From positions 1 through 64,000 of the forward strand of contig CACPCL010000001.1 of NCBI GenBank assembly GCA_902632445.1: a stretch of DNA of 64,000 bases, in the 5' to 3' direction. The position numbers and the translations under genes were made by a program. The number at the start of each line of letters is the position of its first letter. The stretch's first letter is position 1. The DNA is from an uncultured Pelagibacteraceae bacterium (lineage in GTDB: Bacteria; Pseudomonadota; Alphaproteobacteria; Pelagibacterales; Pelagibacteraceae). Positions 30,652 to 41,425 of the stretch are shown in pieces. The notes under the pieces are model-generated. The model did no database searches, was not told the DNA's origin, and worked only from the letters and a program-made list of their open reading frames with translations.

Positions 30652-31316
30652 TAAATAAAATGAGTAAAGAACTAGAGGAAATTCTAAAATATACTTTTAA
30701 AGAAAAGAATTTATTACATAAAGCTTTAACTCATAAAAGTTATAGTAATGATATTAACAATGAAAAATTAGAATTTCTCGGAGATAGAGTTTTAGGTTTA
30801 ATTATCTCTAAAGAACTTTTAGATAGATATCCAAATGAAAAAGAGGGAATTATTGATAAAAAATTTGCCAATCTTGTTAATAAGAAAACATGCGCAAATA
30901 TAGCAAAGAAATTAAACCTAAAAAAATTTCTTTATTTGGGTTCGTCACATAAAAATTTAGAGAGATCTACTGATAAAATTATAAGTGATTGTTTAGAAGC
31001 TTTAGTAGGCGCAATATATTTAGACGGTGGACTTAAATCTTCAGAAAAGTTTATTTTGAATTGCTGGGGCTCTTATATTGATAAATCAATAATAACACTT
31101 ATAGATTCAAAAACTAAACTTCAAGAATATAGCTTAAAAAAATTCAAAAAATTACCTAAGTATACTTTTTTTAAAAAAACCGGTCCTCAACATAAGCCAT
31201 TATTTAAAACAGAAGTAGAAATACAGGACTCAAAAAAAATAATTGGTATTGGGACATCAAAAAAGAATGCACAACAAAATGCAGCTGCAAAACTAATCAA
31301 AATCTTAAATATATGA
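30648..31316 (+). CDS. rnc: Ribonuclease III (start possibly at 30660)
   Basis: NEKLEFLGDRVLGLII signature; C-terminal dsRBD. Confidence 0.95.
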   Translation: MINKMSKELEEILKYTFKEKNLLHKALTHKSYSNDINNEKLEFLGDRVLGLIISKELLDRYPNEKEGIIDKKFANLVNKKTCANIAKKLNLKKFLYLGSSHKNLERSTDKIISDCLEALVGAIYLDGGLKSSEKFILNCWGSYIDKSIITLIDSKTKLQEYSLKKFKKLPKYTFFKKTGPQHKPLFKTEVEIQDSKKIIGIGTSKKNAQQNAAAKLIKILNI

Positions 31317-31993
31317 ACTGGGAAGACGAATGTTATTTATTATCAAAAAAAAAATTTAGGGAAAATGCAAATATCATAAGTGTTTTTTCACAAACAAAAG
31401 GGAAAGTTTCAGGAGTAGTTTATGGAGGCAATTCTAGAAAAATTAGAAATTACTTACAATTATCTAACAAATTATTTATTGTACATACTTCTAAAAATGA
31501 AAATAAATTTGGCTATTTTAAAACAGAATTAATGAAGCCAATTTCGCCATTATATTTCAATGACAAAACAAGAACTTCAGCACTAATTTCTTTATGCTCA
31601 ATTTTAAATACTCTTTTACCAGAATCCCAACCTAACAAAAAAATATATCATTCTTTTGAAGAATTTTTAAATTTATTGAATTTGGACAACTGGATTTTTC
31701 TCTTTATTTTTTTTGAATTAAATTTAATTAAAGATTTAGGATTTGATCCAAATTTAAATAAATTTAAAGAACAGACAAATGATTTGTCTAAGTTTAGAAA
31801 AGTTAAAATTGATACTTTTACTTACGAAGTTCCGGAGTATCTTATTTTGAATAAACTACCAGAAAATTTTTCAAATATTTTGATTAAAAAATCATTATAC
31901 TTTACTAGAAATATTATCCAGAATAGATTTTTTATACCTTTCAATTTACCTTTTCCTAAGTCAAGGATTTTATTAGAAAATTATTTTAAATAA
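31313..31993 (+). CDS. recO: DNA repair protein RecO
   Basis: MNWEDECYLLSKKKFRENANIISVFSQTKGKVSGVVYGG; position downstream of rnc. Confidence 0.85.
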   Translation: MNWEDECYLLSKKKFRENANIISVFSQTKGKVSGVVYGGNSRKIRNYLQLSNKLFIVHTSKNENKFGYFKTELMKPISPLYFNDKTRTSALISLCSILNTLLPESQPNKKIYHSFEEFLNLLNLDNWIFLFIFFELNLIKDLGFDPNLNKFKEQTNDLSKFRKVKIDTFTYEVPEYLILNKLPENFSNILIKKSLYFTRNIIQNRFFIPFNLPFPKSRILLENYFK

Positions 31994-31994
31994 T

Positions 31995-32984
31995 TTATTT
32001 AATTTTCTTCGCAATATCTAAAGCAAAATATGTAATTATTGCTGACGCGCCGGCTCTTTTAAAAGAAACAATACTTTCTATAATTGACTCGTCATTCAAA
32101 AGTTTTTTATTAATACCGTTTTTAATTAAAGCATATTCACCGGATACCTGGTAAGCTAACACCGGTATTTTAAAATTATCTTTTATTTGTTTTATAATAT
32201 CTAAATAAATCATTCCAGGTTTCACTAAAACCATATCTGCTCCTTCTTTAATATCCAAGCCAACTTCTCTAAAGGACTCAAAGGAATTTCTGTAATCCAT
32301 TTGATAAGTTTTTTTATCTTTTTTTAATCTTGATTTACTTCCCACAGCGTCTCTAAAGGGTCCATAAAAACTTGAAGCATATTTAACAGCATAAGAAAGA
32401 ATACTTACATTTGAAAATTTATTTTTATCAAGTGCTTTTCTTATAGCTCCAACTCTACCATCCATCATATCTGAAGGTGCTATCACATCACATCCCATTT
32501 TTGCTTGTAGTAATGATTGCTTAATTAATATTTTTATTGTTTCATCATTATCAACTTTATTATTAATTATAATTCCATCGTGACCGTGTGAAGTGTAAGG
32601 GTCTAAGGCCACATCACACATAATTCCAACATTGGGAAATTTTTTTTTAATAAACTTTAAACTTTTACAAATTAAATTATTTGGATTTATTGCTTCTGTA
32701 CCAAAATTATTTTTCTTATGACTAGGTGTAAATGGAAATAATGCGATCATTGGAATTTTCAAACGTTTTACTTCATTTAAGATAACTGGTAATTTATCTA
32801 CTGAATATCTTTTTACACCCGGTAAAGATTTTATAGGTTCAACCTTATTTTTTCCTTCTCTTACAAAGATTGGTAGCACTAGATCATTATGCGAAATATT
32901 AGACTCAGAAATCAGATTTCTAAGCCATTTTGATTTTCTTAACCTTCTTAGCCTAGTTTTTGGAAAAGATCCTAAAATTTTCAT
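31995..32984 (-). CDS. hemB: Delta-aminolevulinic acid dehydratase (porphobilinogen synthase)
   Basis: RRLRKSKWLRNL; CDVALDPYTSHGHDG; VIAPSDMMDGRVGAIR; DMVLVKPG. Confidence 0.96.
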   Translation of the reverse strand: MKILGSFPKTRLRRLRKSKWLRNLISESNISHNDLVLPIFVREGKNKVEPIKSLPGVKRYSVDKLPVILNEVKRLKIPMIALFPFTPSHKKNNFGTEAINPNNLICKSLKFIKKKFPNVGIMCDVALDPYTSHGHDGIIINNKVDNDETIKILIKQSLLQAKMGCDVIAPSDMMDGRVGAIRKALDKNKFSNVSILSYAVKYASSFYGPFRDAVGSKSRLKKDKKTYQMDYRNSFESFREVGLDIKEGADMVLVKPGMIYLDIIKQIKDNFKIPVLAYQVSGEYALIKNGINKKLLNDESIIESIVSFKRAGASAIITYFALDIAKKIK

Positions 32985-33061
32985 GTAAAGTCCGATTATT
33001 TATAATGTAATGCGACAAATATAATATTATAATTAGTATAAGTGTAATTTAATTAGTAATT

Positions 33062-33514
33062 ATGAGCAATATAAAACTAAATAAAATCTTTAAAACTGTA
33101 TGTATTGCCTCAGACCATGCAGGGTTTAATTTAAAGGAGTCCATAAAAGATTATTTAATAAACAAAGATATTTCAGTTTTTGATTTAGGGCCTTTCAATA
33201 ATCAATCAGTCGACTACCCTGATTATGCAAAAAAATTGGCCCTTAGAATTAAAGGAAAAAAGAGTGATGTTGGGATTTTAGTGTGTGGTTCTGGTACTGG
33301 TATGTCTATAACTGCCAATAAATTCAAATCAATTAGAGCAGCAGTGTGCTATAATTTAAGTTCTACAAGATTGTCTAGACAACATAATGATGCTAATATA
33401 ATAGCTTTAGGTTCAAGGCTTACAAAAAAAAGTTTATCCTTGAAATTAGTTGAAGTTTTTTTAAAAACGAAATTTGAGGGTGGCAGACATTTAAAAAGGG
33501 TAAAAAAAATATAA
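33062..33514 (+). CDS. rpiB: Ribose 5-phosphate isomerase B
   Basis: [43 protein letters not shown]. Confidence 0.94.
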   Translation: MSNIKLNKIFKTVCIASDHAGFNLKESIKDYLINKDISVFDLGPFNNQSVDYPDYAKKLALRIKGKKSDVGILVCGSGTGMSITANKFKSIRAAVCYNLSSTRLSRQHNDANIIALGSRLTKKSLSLKLVEVFLKTKFEGGRHLKRVKKI

Positions 33515-33516
33515 GT

Positions 33517-34818
33517 ATGTCAATAGCAATAAAGTTAAATAAATATCTTAATAGCTTTTTCAAACTAAATTTGAAAGAGGCTGATAAAGAATTATATGAC
33601 TCAATAGAGAGTGAATTTAGTAGACAACAAAATCATATTGAACTAATAGCATCTGAAAATATTGTTTCTAAAGCTGTTCTAGAAGCTCAAGGATCAGTTT
33701 TGACAAATAAATATGCCGAAGGATATCCTGGTAAAAGATATTACGGTGGATGTGAACATGTTGACGTTTCAGAAAATTTAGCAATTGAAAGGGCCAAAAA
33801 ATTATTTAATTGTAAGTTTGCAAATGTTCAACCTCATTCAGGTGCGCAAGCGAATGGTGCAGTTTATTTGGCATTATTAAAACCTGGCGATACAACTCTT
33901 GCCATGAGTTTAAATTCTGGAGGTCACTTGACTCATGGAGCTAAACCTGCACAGTCAGGGAAATGGTTTAACGCTCTTCATTATGAAGTAGATAAAAAAA
34001 CAGGTCTAATAGATTATGAAAGTGTTGAAAAGCTTGCTGTTGAAAATAAACCAAAACTTATTATTGCAGGTGGCAGCGCATATTCTAGAGTTATTGATTT
34101 CAAAAGATTTAGGGAAATTTGTGACAAAGTAGGAGCATATCTGCTTGTGGACATGGCTCACTTTTCTGGATTAGTTGCAGGAGGTGCTTATCCAAATCCT
34201 ACTAAATACGCTGATGTAGTCACTTCTACAACTCACAAAGTTTTAAGAGGACCACGTGGAGGAATAATATTAACGAATAAAGAAGATTTAATAAAAAAAT
34301 TTAACAGTGCAATTTTTCCGGGTCTACAAGGAGGCCCACTAATGCATGTTATAGCAGCTAAAGCAGTTTGTTTTAAAGAAGCTCTGTCACCTGAATTTAA
34401 AGAGTATACGAAAAATGTTATTTCTAACGCGAAAGTTTTATCTAATAGATTATCTGAAAAAGGATTTAAAATATTTTCTGGTGGCACTGATACTCACTTG
34501 ATGTTAATTGATCTAAGATCTTTCGGTGTAACAGGAAAAGATGCTCAAGCTTCGTTAGGAAGAGCAAATATAACCTGCAACAAAAATGGTATTCCTTTTG
34601 ACAGTGAAAGCCCTATGATAACATCTGGTATTAGATTAGGCACACCTGCGTGCACGACAAGAGGTTTTGGTTCTAATGAATTTAAATTAATTGCAGATCT
34701 AATTTTTAAAGTGATTGAGGGCTTAAGCAAAAATAAAGAAGATAACTCAAAAATAGAAAAAGAAGTTCAAAAAGAAATAATTGAACTTTGTTCAGCTTTT
34801 CCTATATATAGTAGTTAA
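33517..34818 (+). CDS. glyA: Serine hydroxymethyltransferase
   Basis: [54 protein letters not shown]. Confidence 0.97.
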   Translation: MSIAIKLNKYLNSFFKLNLKEADKELYDSIESEFSRQQNHIELIASENIVSKAVLEAQGSVLTNKYAEGYPGKRYYGGCEHVDVSENLAIERAKKLFNCKFANVQPHSGAQANGAVYLALLKPGDTTLAMSLNSGGHLTHGAKPAQSGKWFNALHYEVDKKTGLIDYESVEKLAVENKPKLIIAGGSAYSRVIDFKRFREICDKVGAYLLVDMAHFSGLVAGGAYPNPTKYADVVTSTTHKVLRGPRGGIILTNKEDLIKKFNSAIFPGLQGGPLMHVIAAKAVCFKEALSPEFKEYTKNVISNAKVLSNRLSEKGFKIFSGGTDTHLMLIDLRSFGVTGKDAQASLGRANITCNKNGIPFDSESPMITSGIRLGTPACTTRGFGSNEFKLIADLIFKVIEGLSKNKEDNSKIEKEVQKEIIELCSAFPIYSS

Positions 34819-34825
34819 AAAATTT

Positions 34826-35287
34826 ATGCTTTGTCCATTTTGTAGAGAGAAAGATACCTCAGTGGTAGATTCACGGCCCGCTGAAGAAGGTAGGGCGGTA
34901 AGAAGACGGAGACTTTGTACTTGTCACGGAGGCATGAGATTTACAACTTTTGAAAGAGTACAATTTCAAGAACTAACAGTGATTAAAAGTAATAGTAAAA
35001 GAGAACCTTTTGATAGAGATAAAGTTTCAAAGTCAATAAGGATAGCAACCAGAAAAAGACCGATAGATATTGATGCAATAGATAATTTTGTTTCTAAAAT
35101 AATTATGAAGATTGAAGGATTGGGTGAGAGCGAAGTGCCAACTTCAACTATCGGCAAATTCATAATGGAAGGTTTGCAATATTTAGATACGGTTGCCTAT
35201 GTTCGTTACGCTTCTGTTTACAAAAACTTTAAAGAAGCAAAAGATTTTGAACAATTTGTAGGCAATATTGATGAAAATAAATCATAA
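34826..35287 (+). CDS. nrdR: Transcriptional repressor NrdR (ORF track start 34781 likely too early)
   Basis: MLCPFCREKDTSVVDSRPAEEGRAVRRRR...RFTTFERVQ; ATP-cone. Confidence 0.92.
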   Translation: MLCPFCREKDTSVVDSRPAEEGRAVRRRRLCTCHGGMRFTTFERVQFQELTVIKSNSKREPFDRDKVSKSIRIATRKRPIDIDAIDNFVSKIIMKIEGLGESEVPTSTIGKFIMEGLQYLDTVAYVRYASVYKNFKEAKDFEQFVGNIDENKS

Positions 35288-36338
35288 TTTTTATTCTAAC
35301 TTAGCATTTAAATTAGCTGAAAAAAATTTGGGAAAAACCAAAAAAAATCCATCTGTAGGATGTGTAGTCGTAAAAAATAACTCTATAATTAGTTCAGCAG
35401 TCACCTCAGTTGGTGGTAGACCTCATGCAGAATTTAATGCTTTAAATAAAAAAGTAAATTTTAAAAACTCAATATTGTATGTAACCTTAGAACCATGTGC
35501 ACATTATGGGCTTACACCTCCTTGCACAAACATAATCAAAAAAAAAAGAATTAATAAAGTATTTTATTCATCTGATGATCCTGATCAGAGAACTTATGGA
35601 AAAGCCAAAAAAATATTAGCAAAAAATAAAATTAATTATAAAAAGATAAATACTAAACATAACGATTTTTACAAAAGCTATTATTTAAATTTAAATAAGA
35701 AATTACCATTAATAGATGCAAAGCTAGCTATATCTAAAGATTACTTCACGATTAATAGAAAATCAAAATGGATTTCAAACAATAAATCTAGAAAAGTTGG
35801 AAATTTTTTAAGATCTAAATATGATTGTATTGTTTCAACATCTTCATCTATTAACAAAGATAATTCATTATTGAATTGTAGGATTGATGGACTTAAAAAT
35901 CATCAACCAGATTTAATAATCATTGACAGAAATCTAATAATTAAAAAAAATTTGAAAATATTTAAGCAGTTCAAAAAAAGAAATATATACATTTTTACTT
36001 GTAAAAATATTAGAAATAAACCAAATTATTTAAGAAAAACTAATATCAAGATTTTAAAAATACCACACTTAGAATCAAAAAAAGATTTTATTTTTCTGAT
36101 TAAAAAACTATTCAAAATAGGCAAGAGAAGAATATTTGTTGAAGCTGGTCTAACTTTTATAAGTAAGCTGATAAAATTTAAATTAATTAATGATTTGTAT
36201 CTATTCAAAACAAATAAAAAACTTAAAAAAAATGGTTTTAATAATTGTAAAATAAATTATTTGAAAAAATTAAGTATAAAAAAAAAGATTAATGTTAATT
36301 TGGATGAGGACGCACTATATAAATTGAGGCTTAATTAA
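35268..36338 (+). CDS. ribD: Riboflavin biosynthesis deaminase/reductase
   Basis: NPSVGCVVVKN; GGRPHAEFNAL; LEPCAHYGLTPPCTNII. Confidence 0.92.
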   Translation: MMKINHNFYSNLAFKLAEKNLGKTKKNPSVGCVVVKNNSIISSAVTSVGGRPHAEFNALNKKVNFKNSILYVTLEPCAHYGLTPPCTNIIKKKRINKVFYSSDDPDQRTYGKAKKILAKNKINYKKINTKHNDFYKSYYLNLNKKLPLIDAKLAISKDYFTINRKSKWISNNKSRKVGNFLRSKYDCIVSTSSSINKDNSLLNCRIDGLKNHQPDLIIIDRNLIIKKNLKIFKQFKKRNIYIFTCKNIRNKPNYLRKTNIKILKIPHLESKKDFIFLIKKLFKIGKRRIFVEAGLTFISKLIKFKLINDLYLFKTNKKLKKNGFNNCKINYLKKLSIKKKINVNLDEDALYKLRLN

Positions 36339-36925
36339 TGTTTAATGGGATTATTTATAATACTGGTATTGTTAAACTAATGAAAAAATATAAACAAAGT
36401 ATATTAATTGGCATACAATCTAATTTAAAATTTTCAAATAAAGACGTTGGATCTTCGATATGTTGTAATGGTGTTTGTTTAACGCTTGAAAGAAAAAAAA
36501 ATAGATTAATTTTTTTTTATATTTCAAATGAAACTATTCAAAGATCTAATTTAAAATATCTTAAAACTGGCCATTTAGTTAATTTGGAAAAATCTATAAA
36601 ATTTGGCACAAATATATCTGGTCACTTTACTCAAGGACATGTTGATAGTATCGCAAAAATTAAAAAAATTAAAATTATAGATAAGTCATGGTCTATTTTG
36701 TTATTATTAAAAAATAAAAACCTTTCAAAATTTTTGGTGGAAAAAGCATCAATTTCAATTAACGGAGTATCATTAACTATTTCTAAGGTTTATAAAAATG
36801 ATTTTGAATTAAATATAATACCTCATACTTTGAAATTAACAAATTTAAGATTCTTAAAAAAAAATGACTTTGTTAATGTTGAATTAGATATATTTGGAAA
36901 ATATATATATAAGTACACATTATAA
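36338..36925 (+). CDS. ribE: Riboflavin synthase alpha chain
   Basis: Duplicated lumazine-binding domain; MFNGIIYNTGIV; SISINGVSLTISKV; position between ribD and ribB. Confidence 0.9.
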   Translation: MFNGIIYNTGIVKLMKKYKQSILIGIQSNLKFSNKDVGSSICCNGVCLTLERKKNRLIFFYISNETIQRSNLKYLKTGHLVNLEKSIKFGTNISGHFTQGHVDSIAKIKKIKIIDKSWSILLLLKNKNLSKFLVEKASISINGVSLTISKVYKNDFELNIIPHTLKLTNLRFLKKNDFVNVELDIFGKYIYKYTL

Positions 36926-36929
36926 AATA

Positions 36930-37985
36930 ATGTCTAAATTAAAATTCTCCCCAATACCTCTGATAATTAAAGACGCTAAAAAAGGAAAAATGTTTATTTT
37001 AGTTGACGATAAAAATAGAGAAAATGAAGGCGATCTTGTAGTACCGGGTTCTAAGTGTAATTCAAAAATTATTAATTTTATGGCTAAACACGGTAGGGGA
37101 TTAATTTGTTTGGCTTTAACAAAAAAACAAATAGATAGACTAAAGCTTCCTTTAATGTCACAAATTAATAAGTCTAGAATGCAAACAGCATTCACAGTTT
37201 CAATTGAGGCAAAACACGGTGTATCAACTGGGATTTCCGCTTTTGATAGAGCTAAAACTATTAAAGTTGCTATAAATCCAAAGTCAAAAAAAAAACATAT
37301 TGTTTCTCCAGGCCATGTTTTTCCAATTTTGGCTAGAAATGGAGGTGTATTAGAAAGAGCAGGACATACTGAAGCTTCTATAGATATTTCTATATTATCA
37401 AAGTTAAACCCTAGCTCTGTTATTTGTGAAGTAATGAATGAAGATGGAAGAATGGCGCGACTAAACGATTTGTTTAAATTTTCAAAGAAACATAATATTA
37501 AGATTGCATCTATAGCTGATTTAATAGCTCACAGACTTAAAACTGAAAAACTTGTATATAGAACATCCAATAAAAGTATAAACTTGCTAAATGGTAAAAA
37601 AATACAACTAAGTATTTATAAGAATAAACTTAACAACCACGAAAGCTATGTTTTTTCTAAGGGGAAATTTAAAAAAAATAAATCTGTAACGATAAGAGTT
37701 TTATCAAAAAGAATTAATAAAAATAATCTACTTTCTAATAATGATCTAAAGTGGAATATTAAGAGATTGTCAAAATACAAAACTTTCTTATTAGTTATTA
37801 TAAATAACAAAATTAATAACGAAAAAAAGGATACAAACATTACATTAAGATACTATGGTATAGGAGCTCAAATTATTAAAGACTATAAAGTTAAAAATAT
37901 GATACTACTTTCAAGAAGTAAGAAAAAAATAATAGGTTTAGAGGGATTTGGTTTAAAAATTAAAAAACAAATAATTATAAAATGA
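36930..37985 (+). CDS. ribB: 3,4-dihydroxy-2-butanone-4-phosphate synthase fused to a degenerate GTP-cyclohydrolase-II-like domain
   Basis: RibB: ILVDDKNRENEGDLVVPG, GHTEASIDI; C-terminal part keeps YYGIGAQIIKDYKVKNMILLS but not the Cys zinc motif. Confidence 0.9.
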   Translation: MSKLKFSPIPLIIKDAKKGKMFILVDDKNRENEGDLVVPGSKCNSKIINFMAKHGRGLICLALTKKQIDRLKLPLMSQINKSRMQTAFTVSIEAKHGVSTGISAFDRAKTIKVAINPKSKKKHIVSPGHVFPILARNGGVLERAGHTEASIDISILSKLNPSSVICEVMNEDGRMARLNDLFKFSKKHNIKIASIADLIAHRLKTEKLVYRTSNKSINLLNGKKIQLSIYKNKLNNHESYVFSKGKFKKNKSVTIRVLSKRINKNNLLSNNDLKWNIKRLSKYKTFLLVIINNKINNEKKDTNITLRYYGIGAQIIKDYKVKNMILLSRSKKKIIGLEGFGLKIKKQIIIK

Positions 37986-38407
37986 AAAAAATTTTAATTG
38001 TAAATGCAAATTATTATAAAGATATTACTAATAGGCTTGTTGTTACTGCTAAAAAAAAACTCAAGCAAAATAAAGTAAAGATTAAATTACTCGAAGTACC
38101 AGGTGTTTTTGAAGTGCCTATTGCTATCAGGAAAAATATTAAAAAATTTGATGGATTTGTCGCAATAGGCTGTGTGATAAAAGGTAAAACACCGCATTTT
38201 GATTTAATTTGTAGAGCAACCTTTGATGCTATTATGCACATCTCAATTTGTTATAACAAGCCTATCGGGAATGGAATTATTACCGCATTTAACAAGAAGC
38301 AAGCTCACCAAAGAAGTGGCAAAACAAATTCAACTAAAATAAATAAAGGATTAGAGGCTGCAAAAGCAGTTTTGTCCATTTTAAAAAATGGACAAAAACA
38401 AATTTAA
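37982..38407 (+). CDS. ribH: 6,7-dimethyl-8-ribityllumazine synthase
   Basis: EVPGVFEVPIAIRKN; DGFVAIGCVIKGKTPHFD. Confidence 0.95.
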   Translation: MKKILIVNANYYKDITNRLVVTAKKKLKQNKVKIKLLEVPGVFEVPIAIRKNIKKFDGFVAIGCVIKGKTPHFDLICRATFDAIMHISICYNKPIGNGIITAFNKKQAHQRSGKTNSTKINKGLEAAKAVLSILKNGQKQI

Positions 38408-38789
38408 GAATCCCTCACCAAGAATAAAGATAATTCAAAAAATCTATAATTCTTTAATGAATCCTGATACAGAAATTTTATATCCAAAGAATCAATATAA
38501 AAAATTTATTAAGGATGTAGTTACAGGCACGCTTGAAAGAACCGAATTGATAGAAAGTACAATTAATCAACACCTAATTAATGACATTGATTTAAAAAAA
38601 ACTGACAAACTTTTGAAGATAATTTTGTTTGCAGCTGTTTTTGAGCTATTATTTAAACACAACAATCCTAAAAAGGTCATTATTAGTGAGTATTTGCTTG
38701 CCTCTGAGTTTTTTTTAGAAAAAGTTCAGATAGGTTATTTGAATGCCATTTTGGATAAGATTTCTAAATTAATAAGAAAAGATGAGTAA
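38388..38789 (+). CDS. nusB: Transcription antitermination factor NusB
   Basis: Position after ribH; RTELIESTINQHL, LLKIILFAAVFELLF...KKVIISEYLLASEFF. Confidence 0.85.
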   Translation: MDKNKFKNPSPRIKIIQKIYNSLMNPDTEILYPKNQYKKFIKDVVTGTLERTELIESTINQHLINDIDLKKTDKLLKIILFAAVFELLFKHNNPKKVIISEYLLASEFFLEKVQIGYLNAILDKISKLIRKDE

Positions 38790-38857
38790 AAATGTTTAAA
38801 AACAGTCAACTTTAGCTTGCGTTTTCAATACTTTTTTGGCATTTATCCGGTAAATAA

Positions 38858-40963
38858 ATGACAAACTATTTAGAATTATTATACCTTATTTCTTTTACGG
38901 GTGTCCTCGCTGTAGCTTATAGCTATTTATTATCAGGTCAGATTATTTCCTCTAGCGCAGGAAATGCACGAATGCAAGAAATTGCTGAAGCAATTCAAAT
39001 TGGAGCAAAAGCTTATTTAAATAGACAATATAAAACGATAGCAGTTGTTGGTGTCATTGTTTTAGCTATTGTCACTTATTTTTTTAATTATTTAGTTGGA
39101 TTAGGTTACTTTATTGGAGCTTTTTTATCTGGTGTGGCCGGCTATGTTGGTATGCTTATTTCTGTTAAAGCAAATGTACGAACTGCTGAGGCTGCTAGAA
39201 AAAATCTGCAATCTGGTCTTACAATTGCATTTAAATCAGGAGCAATAACTGGTTTATTGGTTGCTGGTTTAGCTTTATTATCAATAACTATTTATTATAT
39301 TATTTTAATCAATCTTAATGTCGATAACAGGCAAATTATTAATGCCTTAGTCGCGCTAGGTTTTGGAGCCTCATTAATTTCTATATTCGCGAGGCTTGGG
39401 GGTGGAATTTTTACTAAAGGTGCAGACGTAGGGGCCGATTTGGTTGGAAAAGTTGAGGCAGGTATTCCAGAAGATGATCCACGGAACCCTGCGGTGATAG
39501 CCGATAACGTTGGAGATAATGTAGGTGATTGCGCTGGAATGGCTGCAGATTTATTTGAAACTTATGCAGTTACTATAGTCGCTACTATGGTTTTAGCCTC
39601 TATATTTTCACCACAGGACTATAACTTAATGGTATATCCTTTAGCTATTGGTGGAGCTTGTATAATCACATCAATAATTGGCACATGGTTTGTAAAACTT
39701 GGAAAAAATAAAAGTATCATGGGAGCCTTGTATAAAGGTTTTATAGTAACTGCAGTAACATCTCTTTTAATAATGTATCCAGTTACAAATTCTATTGTTG
39801 GTTTAAACAGTACATACAACAATAGTGCTGGAACAATTTTCTCTGGTTTAGATTTATATATTTGTGGTGTTGTAGGATTCGTAATCACAGGTTTGTTAAT
39901 TTGGATAACTGAATACTACACTGGTACAAATTATAGGCCAGTTAAGTCTGTAGCAAAATCTTCTACAACTGGTCATGGAACAAATGTGATTCAAGGTTTA
40001 GCAGTATCAATGGAGGCTACAGCTATTCCTGCTTTAATAATTGTAGCAGGAATTCTTTATACAAACAGTCTTGCAGGACTATATGGAATAGCTATTGCGG
40101 TTACAGCAATGCTTGCGTTAACTGGAATGGTTGTTGCATTAGACGCTTACGGTCCTGTTACAGATAATGCAGGCGGGATTGCAGAAATGTCGAAATTGCC
40201 AAAGAATGTTCGAAAAACAACAGATGCTCTAGATGCAGTAGGAAATACTACAAAAGCTGTTACTAAAGGATATGCTATCGGATCTGCCGGTCTAGGTGCA
40301 TTAGTTCTATTTGCTGCTTATACAGAGGACATTAATTATTTTTCAAATGTAAAAGGATCTGCTCTCGAAGGAGTAAATGTAACTTTTGATTTATCAAATC
40401 CATTTGTCGTTGCTGGATTATTGATTGGAGGAATGCTTCCTTATTTATTTGGATCCATGGGTATGCAGGCGGTTGGTAGAGCTGGTGGATCTGTAGTAAT
40501 TGAAGTTAGAAGACAATTTAAAAAAATACCTGGAATTATGAAAGGTAAAAGAAAACCTGATTATGGGCGACTAGTTGATTTATTAACTAAAGCAGCAATC
40601 AAAGAAATGATAATTCCATCTTTACTACCCGTGTTATCACCTATAATTCTCTACTTTGTAATTTTACAAATAGGAGGATTAGAGGCTGCCTTATCATCAT
40701 TAGGCGCTATGTTATTAGGAGTTATAATTACAGGTTTGTTCGTTGCAGTTTCTATGACCGCGGGCGGTGGAGCTTGGGATAATGCAAAAAAATACATCGA
40801 AGATGGTAATTATGGTGGAAAAGGATCTGAAGCTCATAAGTCGGCAGTTACTGGAGACACTGTAGGTGATCCTTACAAAGACACAGCTGGCCCTGCTGTA
40901 AATCCCATGATAAAAATTACCAACATAGTTGCTCTATTACTTTTAGCTGTAATTGCACATTAG
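38858..40963 (+). CDS. hppA: Membrane-bound proton-translocating pyrophosphatase
   Basis: [54 protein letters not shown]. Confidence 0.98.
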   Translation: MTNYLELLYLISFTGVLAVAYSYLLSGQIISSSAGNARMQEIAEAIQIGAKAYLNRQYKTIAVVGVIVLAIVTYFFNYLVGLGYFIGAFLSGVAGYVGMLISVKANVRTAEAARKNLQSGLTIAFKSGAITGLLVAGLALLSITIYYIILINLNVDNRQIINALVALGFGASLISIFARLGGGIFTKGADVGADLVGKVEAGIPEDDPRNPAVIADNVGDNVGDCAGMAADLFETYAVTIVATMVLASIFSPQDYNLMVYPLAIGGACIITSIIGTWFVKLGKNKSIMGALYKGFIVTAVTSLLIMYPVTNSIVGLNSTYNNSAGTIFSGLDLYICGVVGFVITGLLIWITEYYTGTNYRPVKSVAKSSTTGHGTNVIQGLAVSMEATAIPALIIVAGILYTNSLAGLYGIAIAVTAMLALTGMVVALDAYGPVTDNAGGIAEMSKLPKNVRKTTDALDAVGNTTKAVTKGYAIGSAGLGALVLFAAYTEDINYFSNVKGSALEGVNVTFDLSNPFVVAGLLIGGMLPYLFGSMGMQAVGRAGGSVVIEVRRQFKKIPGIMKGKRKPDYGRLVDLLTKAAIKEMIIPSLLPVLSPIILYFVILQIGGLEAALSSLGAMLLGVIITGLFVAVSMTAGGGAWDNAKKYIEDGNYGGKGSEAHKSAVTGDTVGDPYKDTAGPAVNPMIKITNIVALLLLAVIAH

Positions 40964-41425
40964 TTAGTTTCTCCTATACATTTTTGCTTTCAAACTATAG
41001 AAAAATTTTTGAATAAAACTTCTTTGCGAAAGTTCATTTTCTGTAACCTTCTCAGAAAACAAAATTTTTTCTTTAGAATTTTTATCGAGAAATGTTTTTT
41101 TCTTTAAAACACCATATTTATCAAAATTTAATATTAGAATATTATTAGTTTTAAGAATATTTTGTCCTAATTTTAAATATTCCCCTTTAGTTAACACCCT
41201 TTCCATGTACATCCATTCATCTTCATTTGAAATTGATTTTGAATGGGGGTAACCTATAGAATTGATAATATCGTTTTTATTTGTTTTATTGACCACAAGC
41301 TGATCTGATCTATTTTTTAAGAATAAAATTCCATGATTATTTGATGGTTCTTTTAATTGACAGCCGAATAAAAAAATAGAAACTAAAAATATTGAAAAAA
41401 AATGATTTTTTTTAAAAATAAACAT
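40964..41425 (-). CDS. SmpA/BamE-like outer-membrane lipoprotein
   Basis: Lipobox FLFGCQ; VNKTNKNDIINSIGYPHSKSISNEDEWMYMERVLTK. Confidence 0.75.
   Translation of the reverse strand: MFIFKKNHFFSIFLVSIFLFGCQLKEPSNNHGILFLKNRSDQLVVNKTNKNDIINSIGYPHSKSISNEDEWMYMERVLTKGEYLKLGQNILKTNNILILNFDKYGVLKKKTFLDKNSKEKILFSEKVTENELSQRSFIQKFFYSLKAKMYRRN

Noticed and set aside
33480-33517. Possible glycine riboswitch before glyA
   Set aside because: Only 2 bp separate rpiB and glyA; no glycine aptamer-like conserved blocks seen.
34781-34825. Upstream start of nrdR overlapping glyA
   Set aside because: Conserved NrdR N-terminus starts at MLCPFC (34826); the upstream residues are a frame shadow of glyA.
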